Source of the DNA: Colius striatus
Lineage: Eukaryota > Chordata > Aves > Coliiformes > Coliidae
Length of the DNA: 64,000 nucleotides
Assembly (NCBI RefSeq): GCF_028858725.1
Contig: NC_084767.1
Span: 33,487,395-33,551,394, forward strand
Direction of reading: 5' to 3'
Shown piece after piece: positions 25,253 to 58,122 of this stretch. Positions within the stretch are counted from its first letter, which is position 1. The number at the start of each line of letters is the position of its first letter. Made by a program: the position numbers and the translations under genes. Under the pieces are notes generated by a model that saw nothing but the letters and a program-made list of their open reading frames with translations, was not told the origin of the DNA and made no database searches.

Positions 25253-26165
25253 TTCTGTCTTCCAGGCAAAGACCGAAAGGAAAGTAAGAAGGAAGTTGGT
25301 AGTGGAAGAGACAAAGGAGATTGAGATGGGCAATACTTAATTTAGGCGAGACCAAAATGTTTCAGAGGGGACAGGACTACAAGGCAGAAAACCCTTCTGC
25401 CTTTGGAAAAAGGTGAGTAGACAGCTGGCAGCTGCACTAGCAGCAGCAGAATAACAGCAGCGACAAAAAAACAGAGGCTGAATGCCAAGCTTCACAGCAA
25501 GAGTAGCAAAGCAGTGCAAGCTACCATCAAATCACAATGGGGAAAGCAAAAGTGAAAAGAGGAATTGTGAGATATCAGAGAGAAACACAGTATGGACATC
25601 TCTCTGAGAGGGGTCATACAATGGGATCAGGTGAATGATGCTGAGCGTCACTGGCAATTCAAAGGATGATCTGCCGTGGAAGGGATCACCTCAGCTTTTC
25701 TGACTGAAAAAACATATCCCGAGACTCTCTTGGCCATCAATGTCTGGGTTTGCAACATGCATCACTAGTTATCAGGAATACATATAAGGCTGATTTTCTC
25801 TTCCAACTGAAGCAAGAACTTCAAAGATGAAACGTCTTGTAGTACTTTCATTTAATTTTCCCTATTAATATTTATATCTATTTATTTCTCATTCTATTAA
25901 GATCTGAGACAAGGATAGAACAAGGAAAGAACAAACCAAATAGTCATACTAATCACAAAGGTTGCAGAGGGAAGGAAAACAGTCCTGAGGATGCTGTGAA
26001 ATGAAGGCCTGTTTTTCCCTGTGTTACTCATGCATGGGCAAATTTCTCCTATTCTGTTACTTTTCCTGAAGTATTATCTGGCTCCTTTGAACGAAAGCAA
26101 ATGTATGGCCACAGTTGCCCATTGGCCACCACTTGAGAGTGGGTAACAGTGGTGGTCAGGTTCTG

Positions 26166-26206
26166 TAAGAAGGAGCAAGTGATCAAGCCCCCAACTCCTG
26201 TTCTGC
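26166..26206. repeat. Exact 41-bp direct repeat, partner of 25181-25221
   Basis: This is an identical 41-base direct copy of 25181-25221, 985 bp away, ending immediately before unrelated sequence. It lies about 120 bp from the 3' end of the CR1 element at 26325-27135. The full identity suggests a recent copy event or an assembly artefact. Confidence 0.85.
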
Positions 26207-26324
26207 TTCCTAAATAAAACCACACTTCTTGTTGCTGAGGGACACACTGGTACTCCTGTAAATGTCGTCAGCTAAATTGTGTTTCAGCTACAACACAACT
26301 ACTGATACCACGGGAGCTCCATGA

Positions 26325-27135
26325 TATCATGGAATCATAGAACAGTTTCAGCTGGAGAAGATCTTTAAGATCGAGTCCAGCCTTTCAATCACTAGATCAC
26401 TTCCCTAAATGCAACATCCAACCATCTCTTGAACACCTCCAGGGATGGTGATTCCACCACCTCCCTGGGCAGCCTGTTCCAGTGCCTGACAACCCTTTGA
26501 GTAAAGAAATTCCTCCTCATATCCAGCCTGGACCTCCCCTGGCACAACTTGAGGCCATTTCCTCTTGTTCTATTGATTGTTACTAGGAGAACAGAATGAC
26601 CGCCGCCTCACCACAACTTCCTTTCAGGTAGTTGTAGAGAGCGATAAGGTCTCCCCTGAGCCTTCTTTTCTGCAGGCTAAACAGCCCCAGATCCCTCAGC
26701 CGTTCATCATGTGAGACGTGCTCCAAATCCTTTACTAGCTTGGTAGCCCACCTCTGGATCCTCTCCAGCACCTCAATGTCTTTTTTGTAGAGAGGGGCCC
26801 AAAACTGGACACAGTATTTGAGGTGTGGCCTCACCAAAGTCGAGTACAGGGGAATGATCACCTCCCTGCTCCTGCTGACAACACTGTTCCTGGTACAGGC
26901 CAGGATGCCACTGGCCTTCTTGGCCACCTGGACACACTGCTGGCTCATGTTCAGCCGCTGTCAATCCATACTCCCAGGTCGCTCTCTGCTTGGCAGCTTT
27001 CCAGCCACTCCTCCCCAAGCCTGTAGTGCTGCTGGGGGTTGTTAAGGCCAAAGGGCAAGGACCCAGCACTTGGCCTTATTGAAACACATGGCATTGACCT
27101 TGGCCCAGCCATGCAGCCTATCTAGATCTCTCTGC
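26325..27135 (-). mobile_element. CR1 LINE, 5'-truncated, with reverse-transcriptase C-terminal remnant
   Basis: This element is about 810 bp in minus orientation, co-directional with SATB2. Its 3' end at low coordinates carries octamer-like repeats (TTCTATGATTCCATGAT on minus). A frame at 26583-26948 keeps typical CR1 ORF2 C-terminal motifs: [66 protein letters not shown]. Sequence further upstream is still CR1-like but shifts frame, so the reverse-transcriptase remnant is broken and inactive. The body ends near 27135 without an endonuclease region. It lies only about 270 bp from the CUT2 exon donor. Confidence 0.92.
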
Positions 27136-27177
27136 TGCAACTCCTGAGCTTGCTCTTATCAGTGGCATGGATTCTCA

Positions 27178-27618
<441 letters not shown>

Positions 27619-30479
27619 TCAGCACAGTTAATTCACTGAGCACTGAGGAAAATGTGAGTGGAAGGTCAGCTAGTCTTAAAGCTTTGTGCTGCAAGTTTAG
27701 CTGGTCTCATTTCACATAGAACACCCCTTACCCTCAGCTGCCCTTTGGTCTCAACAAGCCCTTGATATATCTCCTGCAAGTTGGAGAAACAAACACAATC
27801 ATCAGCATGTAATGGGAACTAGGAAGCATAGCACCTTACCATGTATAAATACATAATAATACCATGTATAAAATGCTTGGCTAGAAATCTTTTTCCTTCA
27901 CTTCTGTTTTGGAACCTATTTATTTAACCAAGCAAGAGAAAAAGAGACATAGCTAACACGCCTCATGCTAAGGGTTGCAGCTGCAGGACCAGAAATTCAA
28001 CCACTACTGAAAATGTTTAGAAGAAGATACTATCAAGTGAAGACCTCTGATCTTCTATCATTATGTTGCATTGATTCCCACAGCTCTGAACGTCACTAAA
28101 ATTTGACAGCTTTAAATAACCAAATGGTCACTTAGACGATGCAAACTCACAGAAAGGAAACCCTTTAGTATTTAGCACAAAAGCAGCAAACAGGATGCTG
28201 CAGAAGTTACTAGAGAGGTCAAGATACTAGGTGAAGGTAAGTATAAATCCAGCAACAGATTGTACTAAGCATGGATTTTGTTCCTGCTATATTGTTGTAA
28301 GATTAGTTTGAAATTACTTCAAAAAGTTACCACTGTATGAAAGTCTGTAGGACCACTCCACAGGGCTCAGAGCCCTGGGGGAGGCAGCACCAGCCCTTCA
28401 GGAAGAGGAAACCCCTGTAAAACACCAAGCCAACCAGAGAGCACAATGAAAGTAGCTGCTGAGGTGAGGACAGTCCCATGTGTGTGGCATGTGTGTGTCA
28501 GCAAGCAGTCTCCATGGCAGGTTAAGCAGGGCTGGTGGCCACTGCTGCCTGTGCCCTAGGCAGAGACACAGCCAGCCCCATCCCTCACAGGCTGGGGGCC
28601 GCTCTCCCCTCCTCTGCCTGCATGCAGGAGACGCGATGCAAATGACAGAATATGGGAAGATAATGCTGAGGATGCTGTCAACACGCCTTACTGACTCCTG
28701 TCAAAATATTTTACCTAGTAGCTTTATAACCCATCATTTTCAAGCTACAACTCAGCATTTTGACACCATTTTGACAGGCACCTTGCAATACCTAAAAGAT
28801 AGCTTGATCAATGTTAAAAATGTTCAGTAGGAGAAGTAGCCAAAACTGTATTTTTTCCAAACGGTGACTGGAGAAAGCTGAACAGTCAGGTTCATTGTTG
28901 GCCCACGTAGGAGGTTTTTGGTATTGCTTTTGTATGTAACAACTTGTAAGTCATTGACAACTTCTACCATGCACTCTAAACCCTGTATACAATATCATAA
29001 GCCGTTGTTTGTCTTACTCTCCACTGTGTCTTCTACTTTCACTCCCTGAAATAAAGGCAAGATTTGATTATTTCCACTGCATCAGCCAAGACAGTAACAC
29101 CAGCTGTTCTCATTGCGCAGCCTCTTCCTCACGGCCTACATGTTAATAACCTGATCATTCCATTTTCTCCTTCAACTGCCGGCTGCAGCACAGTGAAGAG
29201 ACAAAAACCCAGGCCCATCTGCAGCAGCTGTAGGCACTGAACTGTGAAGCCACCAGGGATTTATAAACTAATCTGTAACACAACACTGCCTTGTTTTTAC
29301 AAGTGAGAGGCCACATTTGTGCAGACCTGATCTTTTCTTGCAATAAACTAGGAGAGTTGGGGCGGGGGGCAGGCAAAGATGAAAACAAGATATCTAATCA
29401 TTTACTTAGGGGGGGAAAAAAACCTCTTCAAAGTATTTTGACTGGTATTTGCGTAATCTCTCAGCCAGGTGATGCCTGCATTTTAATGTGGTTTGGTAAC
29501 ATCCCTTGCCCTTAGTTCTCATCTTTCCCTTTCCTCTGCTCAGAAATCCCCCCAAACTTTCTCTCTTTTAGAGAAAAGACAGGCAGAAAATCTCCCTGCT
29601 CCACGGTGTTTTCTCAGGGGTTCTTCCATACAAAGGAAATAAATTCTGAAATGGAAAATAAACCATCTGTGGGAAAAAACCCCTTCTGTTTCCCCCTGTT
29701 TTCAGTGATCTGAGTAAGTCTCCAACTGAACTCTTTCATAGGTTTCAAGCAGGTATGTTTAACATCTCACAAGGCATGCTGCAGCATGAAGACCTATCAT
29801 TTAGCACAGAACTCACACAAAGCCCCGCACCTGGTGGAGCCAGAGCCGGTGCAGGGCAGGCCCAGGGAGATGGCTCCTAGGGCTCCCCAAGGGCTGCAGG
29901 GTACCGTGCTGTGCCTGGCAGGGCCCAGGGCTGGCTCAGAGGGGCCACCTCCCCTTCCCAGAGTTAGCCTGGCTGGCCTGACGGTGACTGCTGCATTTTG
30001 ATTTATCTGTCCCGTTATAATCAGCACTCATTACAATCACTTAGAGCAACACTACAGGCCTCATTATGGACTAGGCACTTGCTGCCATTAGTCTTTAGGA
30101 AGGATAGTGCTCAATTTGCCTGGCAACATGCAAGGTCCTGACCTTGGAGCTATTAGGGAAAAGATTAGACTGCAGTGTGACCATGTGTGCAGACACGAGC
30201 AAACCAAATTAATTTCTGGCAAAGGGAGGCACCAGGCAGATCTCGCCATCCTGAGGACACCTGAGAACTTCTCCATTCCCCAGAGGAGATAAGCTAATGG
30301 CACGTTTAAAGGAGCCTGGTTCTGAAGGTGAAGCACATCCATGGTATTTAGAGAGATATTAATCCAGTTTCCCTACAAAGTATTTGCTTGGCTGATCAGA
30401 TTAAGGGATCTAGCCTTCAACAGCACACCCCCACCACAGCAGGCCCCAAGAAATCTGTGATACTTCACAGCCTCAGACA

Positions 30480-30650
30480 TATTGCACCATGTGTACCCAG
30501 CTGCTACAATAATTAGCTTATGAATGTATCAGCTGGTTCTGTGATTTTTATAAATAATAACTAACCTACAGAGCAGAAAGATTTTCATGAGCCTAATATT
30601 AGCAAGAAATTGCAAGGTGCGCCTAACACTGAATTGTCATTGTGCTAAAT
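30480..30650. promoter_or_regulatory. Candidate conserved noncoding element
   Basis: This unique A/T-rich block contains CAGCTG, AATAATTAGC, TTTATAAATAATAAC and CATTGTGC (SOX-like) motifs, with no coding frame and no repeat signature. It is called only on motif density and uniqueness. Confidence 0.22.
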
Positions 30651-33600
30651 GCCCGTCTTCTCTCACGTTGTGCGGGACTGGATCTCCCCCAACACCATTT
30701 ATAAATATTTATTTTTGCATCAGCAACAGAAATGTATTTGTGGCAGCTTTCTTCACAACACCCATTATTCGCTCACTCACACACATATACAAGCGTATCC
30801 ACTCTGTGCATGTGTACATTTATCTGCAGCAAATCTGTCCTTTCACTGCTCTTTTCCCATCCTTCCCCTTCAAGTATTCATTCTCTCACCCATCCATTCA
30901 AGACCCTATCTATCCATCTATGGGGCTGCTTATTAGGTGATAGCTTTGGCTAATACACGAGAAAACACAGCACTGCAGATTACTCACACATTCTTTAAGA
31001 TTGCAAGTAACCGCCTTCCCTGTGCACAGATGAAAAGTCTGCATCGGATTTCCAACATTATTTATTTAAATAATCTGAGCATGCCATCCAAGAAAGTTTT
31101 GCAGTACCAGGCAAAAAAAAAAAAAAAGTGTAAATGTCAAATAAAACATTGACAGATGACAGTATTCTCTATTGAATAGCACCGTTTCTTCGTGCATGTT
31201 CAATGAGAACTCATGAATTATTAATACGCAAATCTCCTTTTTCTGTTAAAAATCTCAACTTGGGGTTTTTTTGTTGCAATTTTTTTAGATTTTCTTTTAT
31301 TTATTTATTTGGGTCTGTGTATGTTTCACAGAGCTTTCCAGGAGAATTATTTCATTTAAGAAATGCTAACATACAGAAATGCTTGGAGCTTCAGCCACTC
31401 GCAGTGAATTTTCATCTATAGCTACGTTTATTGGTATGAAGAAGGAAAAGTGAAGAAGGAGACACTATCACCTTTTCCCCCACTCATCCACAACATCTGA
31501 GTTCATTGCATTACAAGTAAATCCAGCTTCTGTGAACATATTCTGAAAATCTAACAAACAACACATCCTTCCCCAGATCTGTGATAAGCTGAGTTTCTGA
31601 TCCTGCCTCCCCTGCATATCACAAGTCTCGCTCCACCACACAAACAGCCCCCTTGACTAGCACAGTTTGATAGGAGGAGATACCCATCAGTGTCAGTATG
31701 GGTGGCAGAATCTGGCCCTTAATAGCAGCTTCTAAGGTTCTCAAATGGGAATGTCTTCCATTAAAAATAAGAGGAAGAAAAACAGCACAAATAAAGGATG
31801 CTTTTGGCTCCACAGTCAGGCCCCAGTGCTTGTGGTTACAAGGAATTCTGCTCAGAACTTCCTTCATTTCACCCCAAAACTTCTAGAGGCATTGAGAATA
31901 CAGCCCAATTTAGCTTACTAAAGAGAGCTGCAGAGAAGTGCTGGCCTCTATTTTTTGTCATTCTCATGAGACAAGATAAACATTTTCTAAGCATTTTATT
32001 TGATAAAAGAAATAATATCATATTAATGTCCTATTTTTAACCTCCCTCTGTCTCCTAATCAAATACATTTCCACATAGCTAAGCAAAGAACAACAAAAAT
32101 CTGCAGGAAGACAGCCATTCCCATTGTGTTTTTATGCTGTTAAAGAAACAGTGTGCTTACTACACCAAAGCATTAGCCTTGGCACACCCATGAGGGACAG
32201 TTAGCTGGTGCACCAATTGTGAGTCACATTCTCTGTCACTTATCTCCAAGGTCTTTTTAGCTGCTTGACCCTTTCACCTTTGCTAGACTTACTCTGGCGC
32301 ACGGGGAGGCTACTCCAGCAGCCAAAGTTACCAGACTAAGATAAGGTCAGGTCTTCCAGCACTCAGTAAAGGTATGCATAAATACCCTGACCCCCAAACT
32401 GCTTCCTGCAGGTCTGCTGATGTGCAGTCAGCCAAGGACCAAATTTCTGATTAAGGACAAGGATGTATGATGGGGCTACAGGCCTGTGCTTACACACACT
32501 ACTGAAAGCCACCATGGGAGACGGCAGTTGGGTGTCCACGGTGACTTAGCTACAGGCAGCTTATCTGCTTGGGCTGGGTGGCAAGGCATTTTGAGCCTGG
32601 ATAAAGCGGCAACTGAACTGACCTCGTGCTTCCCCACACTTACATTGATACTACTGCTACTACTAATAATAATACAGTTAGTTTTCTGGGCTGACATTTT
32701 CTAGGGTCTCCAGTGAAAGCATGAGTAGGCAAATGAAGAGTTTTTAGTAAGAGTGATTCAGGAATAAATCTCAAAAATAAATGTAAAAGGCCATTCCCTC
32801 ACCCACATCATCAGTGCAGAAAATGTCAACATATGTGACAAAAGGGAAAAAAAAAGCAGCAATGATTGATGCAAGTCTTGAAATATTAGTAAAGAAATGC
32901 TGCATTCCCTGGAGAAAGCTTCTTTTCTACACAGGGTCACAGGAGTCCTGTGGACACACTTCCTCAGCCTCTCTTCCCTTTGCTCAGTTTGGGACTCTGC
33001 AGTGCAAAATGAGACAGATAATATTCAGCTCTTGTTCCTTAGTCGCCAAACTCTCTTTCCATGAATCCAATAAGTGTCTATTAAAATATATAAACCCCCT
33101 AATGATTCAAGATAACCTAATCAAGAAAGCTGAAATGGATAAAAGACTAACTGTAATGGAGAGTTCTGTCATGGCTTCAATGAATTCTTGATGAGGACTG
33201 GGGGAGGGGGACTGAACCTGAGAAGCTTCACTTGGAGCATTTTGATACAGTTCAAGGTTAATCACTCAATAGCCTGGATTTTCTGAAATGCTCAGTACTT
33301 TTTCCATCCCTGAAAATTCAAGGCAAAATGCAAAGCACTTTCACATGGGTCAGCTTCTCACTAGCCTTATAAAACACTCAACAATACAAAAAATGAATGA
33401 GGTACATGAGCCCTGATGTATCTTAGATCCATGGGAACACTAAGTCTGCTTACAGCTCTTGGCCTCAGAGGGAAGGATATTTCAAGCATGTCAAGTTCAA
33501 AGTAGCTTCTCCCCACACTGGAGAGGAAGTGTGTGCTTGTGGTTAGGACAAGCAGCTCACCATCACTTCCAGGTCTGCCAAGGACTTCCTGAGCAAAGTC

Positions 33601-36600
33601 CCAGCTCCACAACTGTCCCTGCTGCATTCAGCAGCTGAGAGGCTAATGTGCTGCTGCAGATGCTGTCGGAGGGAGGCGGGGGGTTACACTGTGACTGCAT
33701 ATGGAAGTCTGTAAAAAAAAACGGCTAATGTCCAAAGGTACTTCAAACATTTTCCATTCAGTAAAGGACAGAAATGTCTTTCTATGTTTTCTCGATATTT
33801 AATAAGAACATCAAAATACCAGCAAAACAGATTCAGCCCAGCTGTAGACAGTCACATCATCCTAAAGGCACCAAGATACTTCAGCAGTGAGAAGTGCCCT
33901 ATATGCATACATCACATACGCTATGCATCTTCACCACTCTAGCTGTTTTTTCTAGCTGTTGTTCATCATCACTGGAAGCTAATTAGATTAAGGGCACAGA
34001 AAATACCTATTATAAGCTAAAAGAGGGAGACAAATCAGGTCATCTTATCAAATGAAAACAAGGGAACATAAATTCATGAGGAAAGAGAGGGAAAGACAAA
34101 ATAGGGGGGTTCTAGAGCTAACTCTGCCCCAGAGTGACGCTGCTCATCTCTCTCACTGTAGTATTTTCTTCTCATAGCATGGGCAAGAAGGGAGGTCATG
34201 GGCAGGTGACTGTGGTGCTGAGATCCATCTAGTATGGGCTTCTACTGTGGAGCTAATAACCCCCTTAGCCAGAAAACAGCCTCCCAGACAATCCTGGCAA
34301 CAAGGCAGGGATCCATAGCCTTGGGTTTTCTTAACTCAAAGGGATTTGAATGAAGGGCTTTCTGCCCCCAGCCTCCATACCTCTGGTCAAGTTTATTTTT
34401 TGTTTGTTCATTTTTAAACAGCATGAAGATACAAACCAGAGACTGAGCTTTGCCAGCCTAACATTTATTTAAAATGTTGTTCCATGGGGCCTCTCTCTAC
34501 TGTGATGCAACTGAAACAACCTCCGGCTTCTTGAGGAAGAATTTAAGTTTGAAGAGTTTACTTTTTGTTTTCTCTGGACTGGTGAAGGTCAAACCCCCTC
34601 ATTTGCCCTGCGCAAGGCAAATCCCCAGCAGCATGGGCCCAGATTTCCCCCCACCACCTCAGCCCAATTAAGAAGAGCCTCTTGTCCTGGGAGAACTGTG
34701 GGAAGTTCATGTTGATCCAAACTTTGCCCTCTCTCAGACTGTGAACAAGTGCTCCAGCCAGCTATGCCCACTATTTATTTTGATAGTCACTGTTTATTGT
34801 AAAAAGAACAATATTCCTAAACTCATTTTGCACAGACTAAGAAAAAAAATTCTGTCTACTGCAAACAGCACAGCTTCTGCTAGGACTCTCACTAGGGGTC
34901 AGAGGGTGATGCTGTTGCACAGTATTACAGAAAGATTGGCATATGGTCATGGGGAAAATGATTTTCCTGAAATTGTACTGTAAAGCCATTGCAGCAGTGG
35001 ATGTAGAAGCCAGTTTTCATGACCAACAGTTCAAACCTGCAGCAACCCAAGGTCAAAGCCTCTGCTTGTCTCACTGCCCAGCTCGAGACACACAGGCCAC
35101 CCAAACCTCTCTGAAACAGCACACCAGAAACCCACCCTTGTGAATTAAATATAACCAGGAAAGCCCAAAGTGCAGATAGGAAATCAAATCCTGGTGTTCT
35201 TGTCACACTCAGAAGCACTCTCAGTGTGATAATATAGGTCCCAGGTTTAGCCATGTAAAGGACGAAGGGTACTAGCAAACAGCATCCCCAGACAAGCACA
35301 CTGCCCAGCGGGTATGTCAAAAACAGCTGGCAACTAAATGAGGATGACAACTTTGGAAGCTGTGTTTGGAGGGCAATGATCTCCTCAGCTCCTGCCGCAC
35401 AAAGGGCTGCACACCACTTCACAAACAAGACTAAAAATATCTAGATATAAATCACAAGGAATAAAATGCATATTAAGGTAAAGAAGTGATGAATAGGCCA
35501 ATGTCTAAAATGAATGGCTTGAGGTCTTTATGAAGGTGGATTCCCCTAAAGAAGTCTCAGCATACAACTTTGGTACCTGCATGAGGCTTTGCATTTGTGT
35601 TCACTTATGAGTTCTGTGATTTGTAATCTCAGTTGCTAGCAACAGCCCTTCCCTTTGGTTGCTGAACTGAGATTCTACCATGAGTTAAGAATAAAGACGG
35701 CTACTTATTAAATTTGAGGTCAATTAACTGCACCAGTAGATTATGCCACTTGCAAAAACTCCTCTTAGTGGGTACCACTCTTCCTATACGAAGACAGAAG
35801 ATGAAATGAGGCCTCCATTGGGTCTGGATGCTCTCTCGGGTACATGACATGCAGCCCTGTGTATAAAATATCAAAACAGCCCTGTCGGAGATTCACTGGC
35901 TGCTAAAACTGTGAAGATCTCACAGCACCGTGGATTGCTGTTGACAGAACAGCAGCGCCCAACATAACACATGCCTTGTTAGCAAACTGGAAGCCTCTCA
36001 GTAGTCTGGGGTGAGGGAATAATAGAGGAAGCCAATGCAATGCAAGCCAGGCCTGTGGAGAGCAGCAAGTGAACAAACCCTGGTGGAGAGTCCAAGCACC
36101 TCCTCAGACAAGCGCTTTTTTCCCTTCTTTCAAACTCTCCCTTCTGAAAACATGGGCAGTTTTCAATGAGCACTTCCCACCATGTAATTCAGTTGCTGAA
36201 ATCGGCACCATCTTCACCAGCAGTGACTGTGACTCACATAACTGGGCTGCACAAAGAACTCGGAAAGTCCCACTACTAGTTTTTAGACAAGCTAGACCTA
36301 AGGCGACACACCAACCATCCCACCATGCCAGTGGCTTTCCCCTACACAGGCAGCTGTGTCCTTGCTTTTGCCACTCCTACTGGCATTCCACAGGGCACCC
36401 CAAGCAGCAGCAGGACAGCACAGGCATGCAGGTGGGCTTTGGGGCAGGGGGAGGCCCAGTGCCTTCTCTGTTCCTGCCTTTGAGTGCCTCCATAAAGCAC
36501 TTTCATGCTCCAGCAGAGCGCTATGACATCTCAGCATGGAGAATGCTGTGTCATCCCAGGGAGCCAGTATTGCTTTGGCAAGGCTGTGGAACAAAAGAAA

Positions 36601-36984
36601 CATCGGCCTCAGAAACGCTTCTTTATTCACTGCTGCTGAAGAAACAAAACCTTTATGCGCAGTAACTTTGTTTTAAACGGTAACATTTGTGGATCCGGTT
36701 CTTAACCTTTTGCATCTGGCTTTCCAAATCTGCCCTGTTGTTTTTCCACGTGAAAGACTACAGAGCTTATTTTTGTTTTGGTGCTGGTGTGCAATGCTGC
36801 TAGAGAGGCATGCTCAAGCTGGCACAGCCGGAGCTGGTGAGCCACCCAAATTATTGTTGGGTGGTTCAGTCTGTCTCTATTTCAAGACGCCTCTGGGTAT
36901 AATGACAGGAAGCTTGCAGGCAATTTTAAGCCAAACCTCAGAGAGACTGGCATTCAGTTTGTGTTAAACACTCCTTATTAAAAG

Positions 36985-37270
36985 CTGTCCAGTCTGCATT
37001 CTGGGTGGAACTTTGATAGCTGCATGGAGTAAAGAATAAGGGGCACGTTTGCAAAATCAATTGTGCAGTTTTTATATTTACTGCACGTTTACCACATATG
37101 CCATTTATTACACAGTGGAAAACCGTTAAATGCACAGTAGTTGTGCCAAGTGGCATTATGCTTTTAACAGCTTTATTCGTTTAACAGCTCCAGTTCTCAT
37201 TATATTTTGCCATGTGGTACATGAGATTTTTATGCATTTAACAGTTAAGAGGGTTCCATGGTATTTTCCT
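36985..37270. promoter_or_regulatory. Candidate conserved noncoding element with three TTTAACAG motifs
   Basis: TTTAACAG occurs three times within 82 bp (37163-37170, 37180-37187, 37237-37244). CTTTGAT (TCF/LEF-like) and CATATG lie nearby. The block is unique, A/T-rich and noncoding. The repeated octamer suggests clustered factor binding, but which factor is unknown. Confidence 0.25.
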
Positions 37271-38240
37271 TTTATGTATTTCATACTGTGACTGGGATTT
37301 TGTTGAGATGCAGAGGAGTTGCAGACTGTAACCCCTGTACCCTGACAAGAGAAAGCAAAAGGCAAAGAAAAGTAATGATCAAATGAGGAAGGAAAAATTA
37401 ATCAGGCCTCCATATGGCAGGGCACAAATACCTGTAACACGGACAAGGGTCTTCCATGTACTCTGATAGCCTTTGATGCTTTGTTTATACGCCCTTCAAT
37501 CTCTTATTTTACATCTACTTTAATGACTACAGTGCTGTTTTCCTGCACAGAGGAAAAGAAAGTATGCATTTTGCAGAGTGCATGCATCTAGACATTTCTC
37601 ATTGTCACAGACACATTTGTGCATTTTTGTGTCCATACTGATGCACTCTCCTAGCACAACTAATTATATTCAGGATGAAAACCATCCCTTTTCACTAAGT
37701 AGACAATTTCTTCTTACAGTCTCCAATCCACTTGCTGCTCTTCCTACAAAAAATTCTATCTATCCTCCTTTCCTCAAAATGCCTTCTGTTGCATTACATT
37801 TTTTTAAAGAGTTGGATGAAATTTTGAACTTAATGGATTATCCTCAAGAATTTCACCTGGACTTAGGTTTGCCCACATGTATTTTTTACACTCAAGGTGG
37901 AAATTAATCCAGGAGAACTCACTGAAGTGCCCTCTCATGTCTTTTTGTAAAAATGATTGGATCTGACGTGAATTATTCACGTGGCAATACTGTATGCAGC
38001 ACATACAACATTTAAAAAAAAAAAGAAACATCTGCCTAGTATGTGTTTTCACATTGCCTTCCCTCAGATAATCATTTAAGAAAACAATTTCTTTGCCTGC
38101 CTAATGAGAAGGATGGTATCATTTTGAAAGGTCCTTGTCCCACTAGCAGAGGTGTAAGCTATATACCACAAGTGGGAAAGGACTAATGTTCTTGTACAAA
38201 ACGGGAGAAAAGGCTTGGCTGTGAGCTGATCCTTTCCTCA

Positions 38241-56359
<18,119 letters not shown>

Positions 56360-57411
56360 TCATTTCAGTTTGCAAGAGAACTGTTAGGGTAAGGGTTACC
56401 ACAGGTGACTGTACACAACAGCATCTGTTTTAGTTTGCAGATCAACACTTGCAGAAAATCTTCACAGGAACATGAACATAAGCAAAAGCAGAACAATGTA
56501 AAAGCAACAATAATTAACATTCTTTTGGACTTCTCCATCATTAGGAAGTCTCCTTGTAGTGGACATCCTCTCCAGCCTCATTTCCTAAAGAAGTGGGTTT
56601 GGATGTTTCTACTTACACTGTTGCTAACTTTTCAATCTTTCAATCAAAGCAAATTCATTAACTTTTGAAAAGGCTCAATATTTCAGAATCACTGGCATCT
56701 AGGTGAAGGAAAGAAACCCAAATCAATATCTGCTCACGCAAGCCCAGTGGAAACCAGACTATTCCCTGTGCAGCTCATGAAACAGGTTCTCATTACAAAC
56801 TCAGCAACTGTTATCTTTTCAAACATAACTCTGCTTTGTGTTGTGTGTGGATAAAGTTATCTAATAATGTCAAAACATCGAGGTGCACCACCGCAGATTC
56901 ATGTTGCTTGTGTGAATGTATGCTGCAAAACCATGCAACTCACATCTGAGAAAATTTTAAAGCAATGGTTCCCATATCCAAAGCCTCATTGCTGTGCATT
57001 TGTTCAGAAACCTTAAAGCCTCTCTGCATGAGTGCTCTCTGCACTCTAAAAAAAAGCTTTGTTTAGTGCCACTAAGGCCCATGATCCCTAAGTGACTCTA
57101 TGTTACAAAAAATTAAATACTACACACAAAATGCATACACTATAATTTAATACACTGATACATATTGTCCCTTTTAAATATCTTATGTCAGCAATATCAC
57201 AACATCTTTTAATGTAATTGCAAAACTAAATGCATTAATTACAAAATTAAATGTCCTCTAAAATTAGTATTTGAAATATGAAATTAAGGTTTTAAAGTAC
57301 ATACATACAACTGTTTGTTACTTAGATAATTTTAGGTAAACAAAAACCACTTTATAGCAGGTTGCAGATTCCATGAGCCCTGCTACATGCAATTGGATAA
57401 GCATTTATATT

Positions 57412-58036
57412 TTCATAGAATCATAGAATGATAGGGGCTGGAAGGGACCTTTAGAGATTGTCTAGCCAACCTCCCTGCAGAAGCAGGTTCACCTAGATCA
57501 GGTCACATAGGAACATGTCCAGGCGGGTCTTGAAGACCTCCAAGGAAGGAGACTCCACAACCCCTCTGGGCAGCCTGTGCCACTGCTCCCTCACCTGAAC
57601 AGTAAAATAGTTTTTTCCTATGTTGAAATGGAATTTTTTTGTGTTCCAGCTTCATCCCATTACCCCTTGTCCTGTCACTTGATACAACAGAAAAAAGAGA
57701 TGTCCCAACCTCCTGACACCCACCATTTAGGTATTTGTAAATATTAATGAGATCTCCCCTCAGTCTCCTCTTCTCTAGACTAAACAGCCTCAAATCCCGC
57801 AGCCTTTCCTCATAAGGAAGATGTTCCATTCCCCTGATCATCTTAGTGGCTCTGTGCTGGACTCTCTCCAGTTCTTCATCCCTCTTGAGCTGGGGATACC
57901 AGAACTGGACACAGGACTCCAGATGAGGCCTCACCAGGGCAGAGGAGAGGGGGAGGAGAATCTCTCTCGACCTGCTGGCCACACTCTTCTTGATGCAGTC
58001 CAGGATGCCTTTGGCCTTCTTGGCCACAAGGGCACA
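57412..58036 (-). mobile_element. CR1 LINE, 5'-truncated, with reverse-transcriptase C-terminal remnant
   Basis: This element is about 625 bp in minus orientation with the 3' octamer tail at its low end (ATTCTATG-ATTCTATG on minus). An open frame of 174 codons (57503-58027) carries CR1 ORF2 C-terminal motifs [70 protein letters not shown]. It is less decayed than the CR1 at 26325-27135 and appears younger, but it is truncated and cannot move by itself. Confidence 0.93.
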
Positions 58037-58122
58037 TTTAGGTGTTTTTTTGAACCGACATAAAAGTTGTCAAGGATGCATATCACACAAATAGAAAACT
58101 AGTACTTTATCCCTGTATTTGC

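Noticed and set aside
34925..35428. 167-codon open frame on the minus strand
   Set aside because: It is hydrophobic but has no recognisable family, no splice sites fitting SATB2, and sits in the middle of the CUT2 intron with competing frames on the other strand.
57503..58027. 174-codon open frame considered as a host gene
   Set aside because: It is the C-terminal end of a CR1 reverse transcriptase inside a truncated retrotransposon, not a host gene.
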